Shown here in pieces: positions 5,331-5,484 of a DNA stretch of 5,484 nt. The stretch spans positions 1 through 5,484 of the forward strand of contig JAEZIH010000055.1 in the NCBI GenBank assembly GCA_023416055.1, written 5' to 3'. How positions within the stretch are numbered: the first letter of the stretch is position 1; every line of letters begins with the position of its first letter. The DNA is from Pseudomonadota bacterium (GTDB taxonomy: Bacteria; Pseudomonadota; Alphaproteobacteria; Caulobacterales; Caulobacteraceae). The notes under the pieces are model-generated. The model worked only from the letters and a program-made list of their open reading frames with translations, was not told where the DNA came from and made no database searches. A program made the position numbers and the translations under genes.

Positions 5331-5383
5331 AGTCTACACCATCGCGCTGCGCTCGCCCTACCGGAGCGCGGTCGGTGCAGACT
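5331..5383. repeat. Nested inverted repeats in the divergent intergenic region
   Basis: The outer arms AGTCTACACC (5331-5340) and GGTGCAGACT (5374-5383) match at 9 of 10 pairs. Inside them GCGCTC (5349-5354) pairs with GAGCGC (5364-5369). The structure lies between the DUF433 start and the + strand gene at 5432, and its left arm covers the possible DUF433 -10 box. It may be an operator for autoregulation or a cruciform-forming relic. Confidence 0.4.
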
Positions 5384-5398
5384 CCGGCGTACGGTTCG

Positions 5399-5406
5399 GC
5401 TAGAAC
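5399..5406 (+). promoter_or_regulatory. Possible -10 element for the gene at 5432
   Basis: GCTAGAAC (5399-5406) fits the GCTANAWC form of the -10 element described for the Caulobacter housekeeping sigma factor. No good TTGACG-like -35 lies at the expected distance; TGCAGAC (5376-5382) is poor. Transcription would start near 5413, about 20 bases before the ATG. Confidence 0.35.
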
Positions 5407-5431
5407 CCGCGGCCCGCAGGTTGAGCCGCCC

Positions 5432-5484
5432 ATGTTCGCCCTCTCATCCCTCCGCCAGCAGCGGGCCGCGCTCGCCTTCATCTT
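5432..5484 (+). CDS. 5' end of an unidentified gene, cut by the window end
   Basis: An ATG at 5432 opens a frame that stays open to the edge and gives MFALSSLRQQRAALAFI plus a partial codon. The run of an arginine-containing start (SLRQQR) followed by hydrophobic residues resembles the beginning of a signal peptide or membrane anchor, but only 17 residues are seen. CAGG (5417-5420), 11 bases upstream, is at best a weak ribosome binding site. In some alphaproteobacteria a Do-like periplasmic protease gene lies near rplQ, which would suit an exported N-terminus, but nothing here demonstrates it. Confidence 0.4.
   Translation, partial: MFALSSLRQQRAALAFI

Noticed and set aside
4931..5403. Open frames on both strands through the palindromic repeat (for example 4931-5302 and 4999-5403 on +, 4866-5099 on -)
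   Set aside because: They translate repeat arms into Pro/Ser/Arg-rich peptides and run over the DUF433 gene antisense. There is no RBS or family similarity I can see.

Overview
This GC-rich window has the layout and protein sequences of an alphaproteobacterium, most likely a member of the Caulobacterales (Caulobacter/Brevundimonas-like). Three things point there: the ribosomal-protein order S13-S11-alpha-L17 with no rpsD (S4) between rpsK and rpoA, promoter -10 and -35 elements that fit the Caulobacter housekeeping-sigma pattern, and a GC-rich palindromic intergenic repeat. The genus is an inference from the sequence and was not tested by a search.

Region 1 (1-2595, + strand) is the distal end of the large ribosomal-protein cluster. 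A promoter-like TTGACG-N16-TATAAG (18-45) is followed by a terminator-like hairpin (69-97), and then come rpsM (GTG start at 132), rpsK, rpoA and rplQ. A strong intrinsic terminator (2564-2600) closes the operon. The products are two small-subunit proteins, the RNA polymerase alpha subunit and one large-subunit protein, so one transcript links ribosome and polymerase supply. The intergenic gaps carry several RNA-hairpin candidates, including one whose loop is the rplQ stop codon.

Region 2 (2624-4869) is accessory. A GNAT acetyltransferase gene (+) begins just after the operon terminator. It converges, with only 4 bases between stop codons, on a two-gene minus-strand operon: an ABC-2 type permease and its BcrA/NatA-like ATPase. 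These two overlap by 11 bases and together should form one membrane exporter.

Region 3 (4870-5484) holds a 179-bp interspersed-repeat-like element (4946-5124) made of two inverted copies of one 74/79-nt unit. The copies differ in a way that preserves base pairing. Next to it is a short DUF433 antitoxin-like gene (minus strand) with no toxin partner in view. A divergent intergenic region with nested inverted repeats follows, then the first codons of a + strand gene that runs off the window.

The coding content is conventional. The observations most worth following are the structured repeat with its apparently orphan, short DUF433 neighbour and the hairpins in and around the rpsM-rplQ operon. 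I see no evidence of a complete undescribed multi-gene system here.
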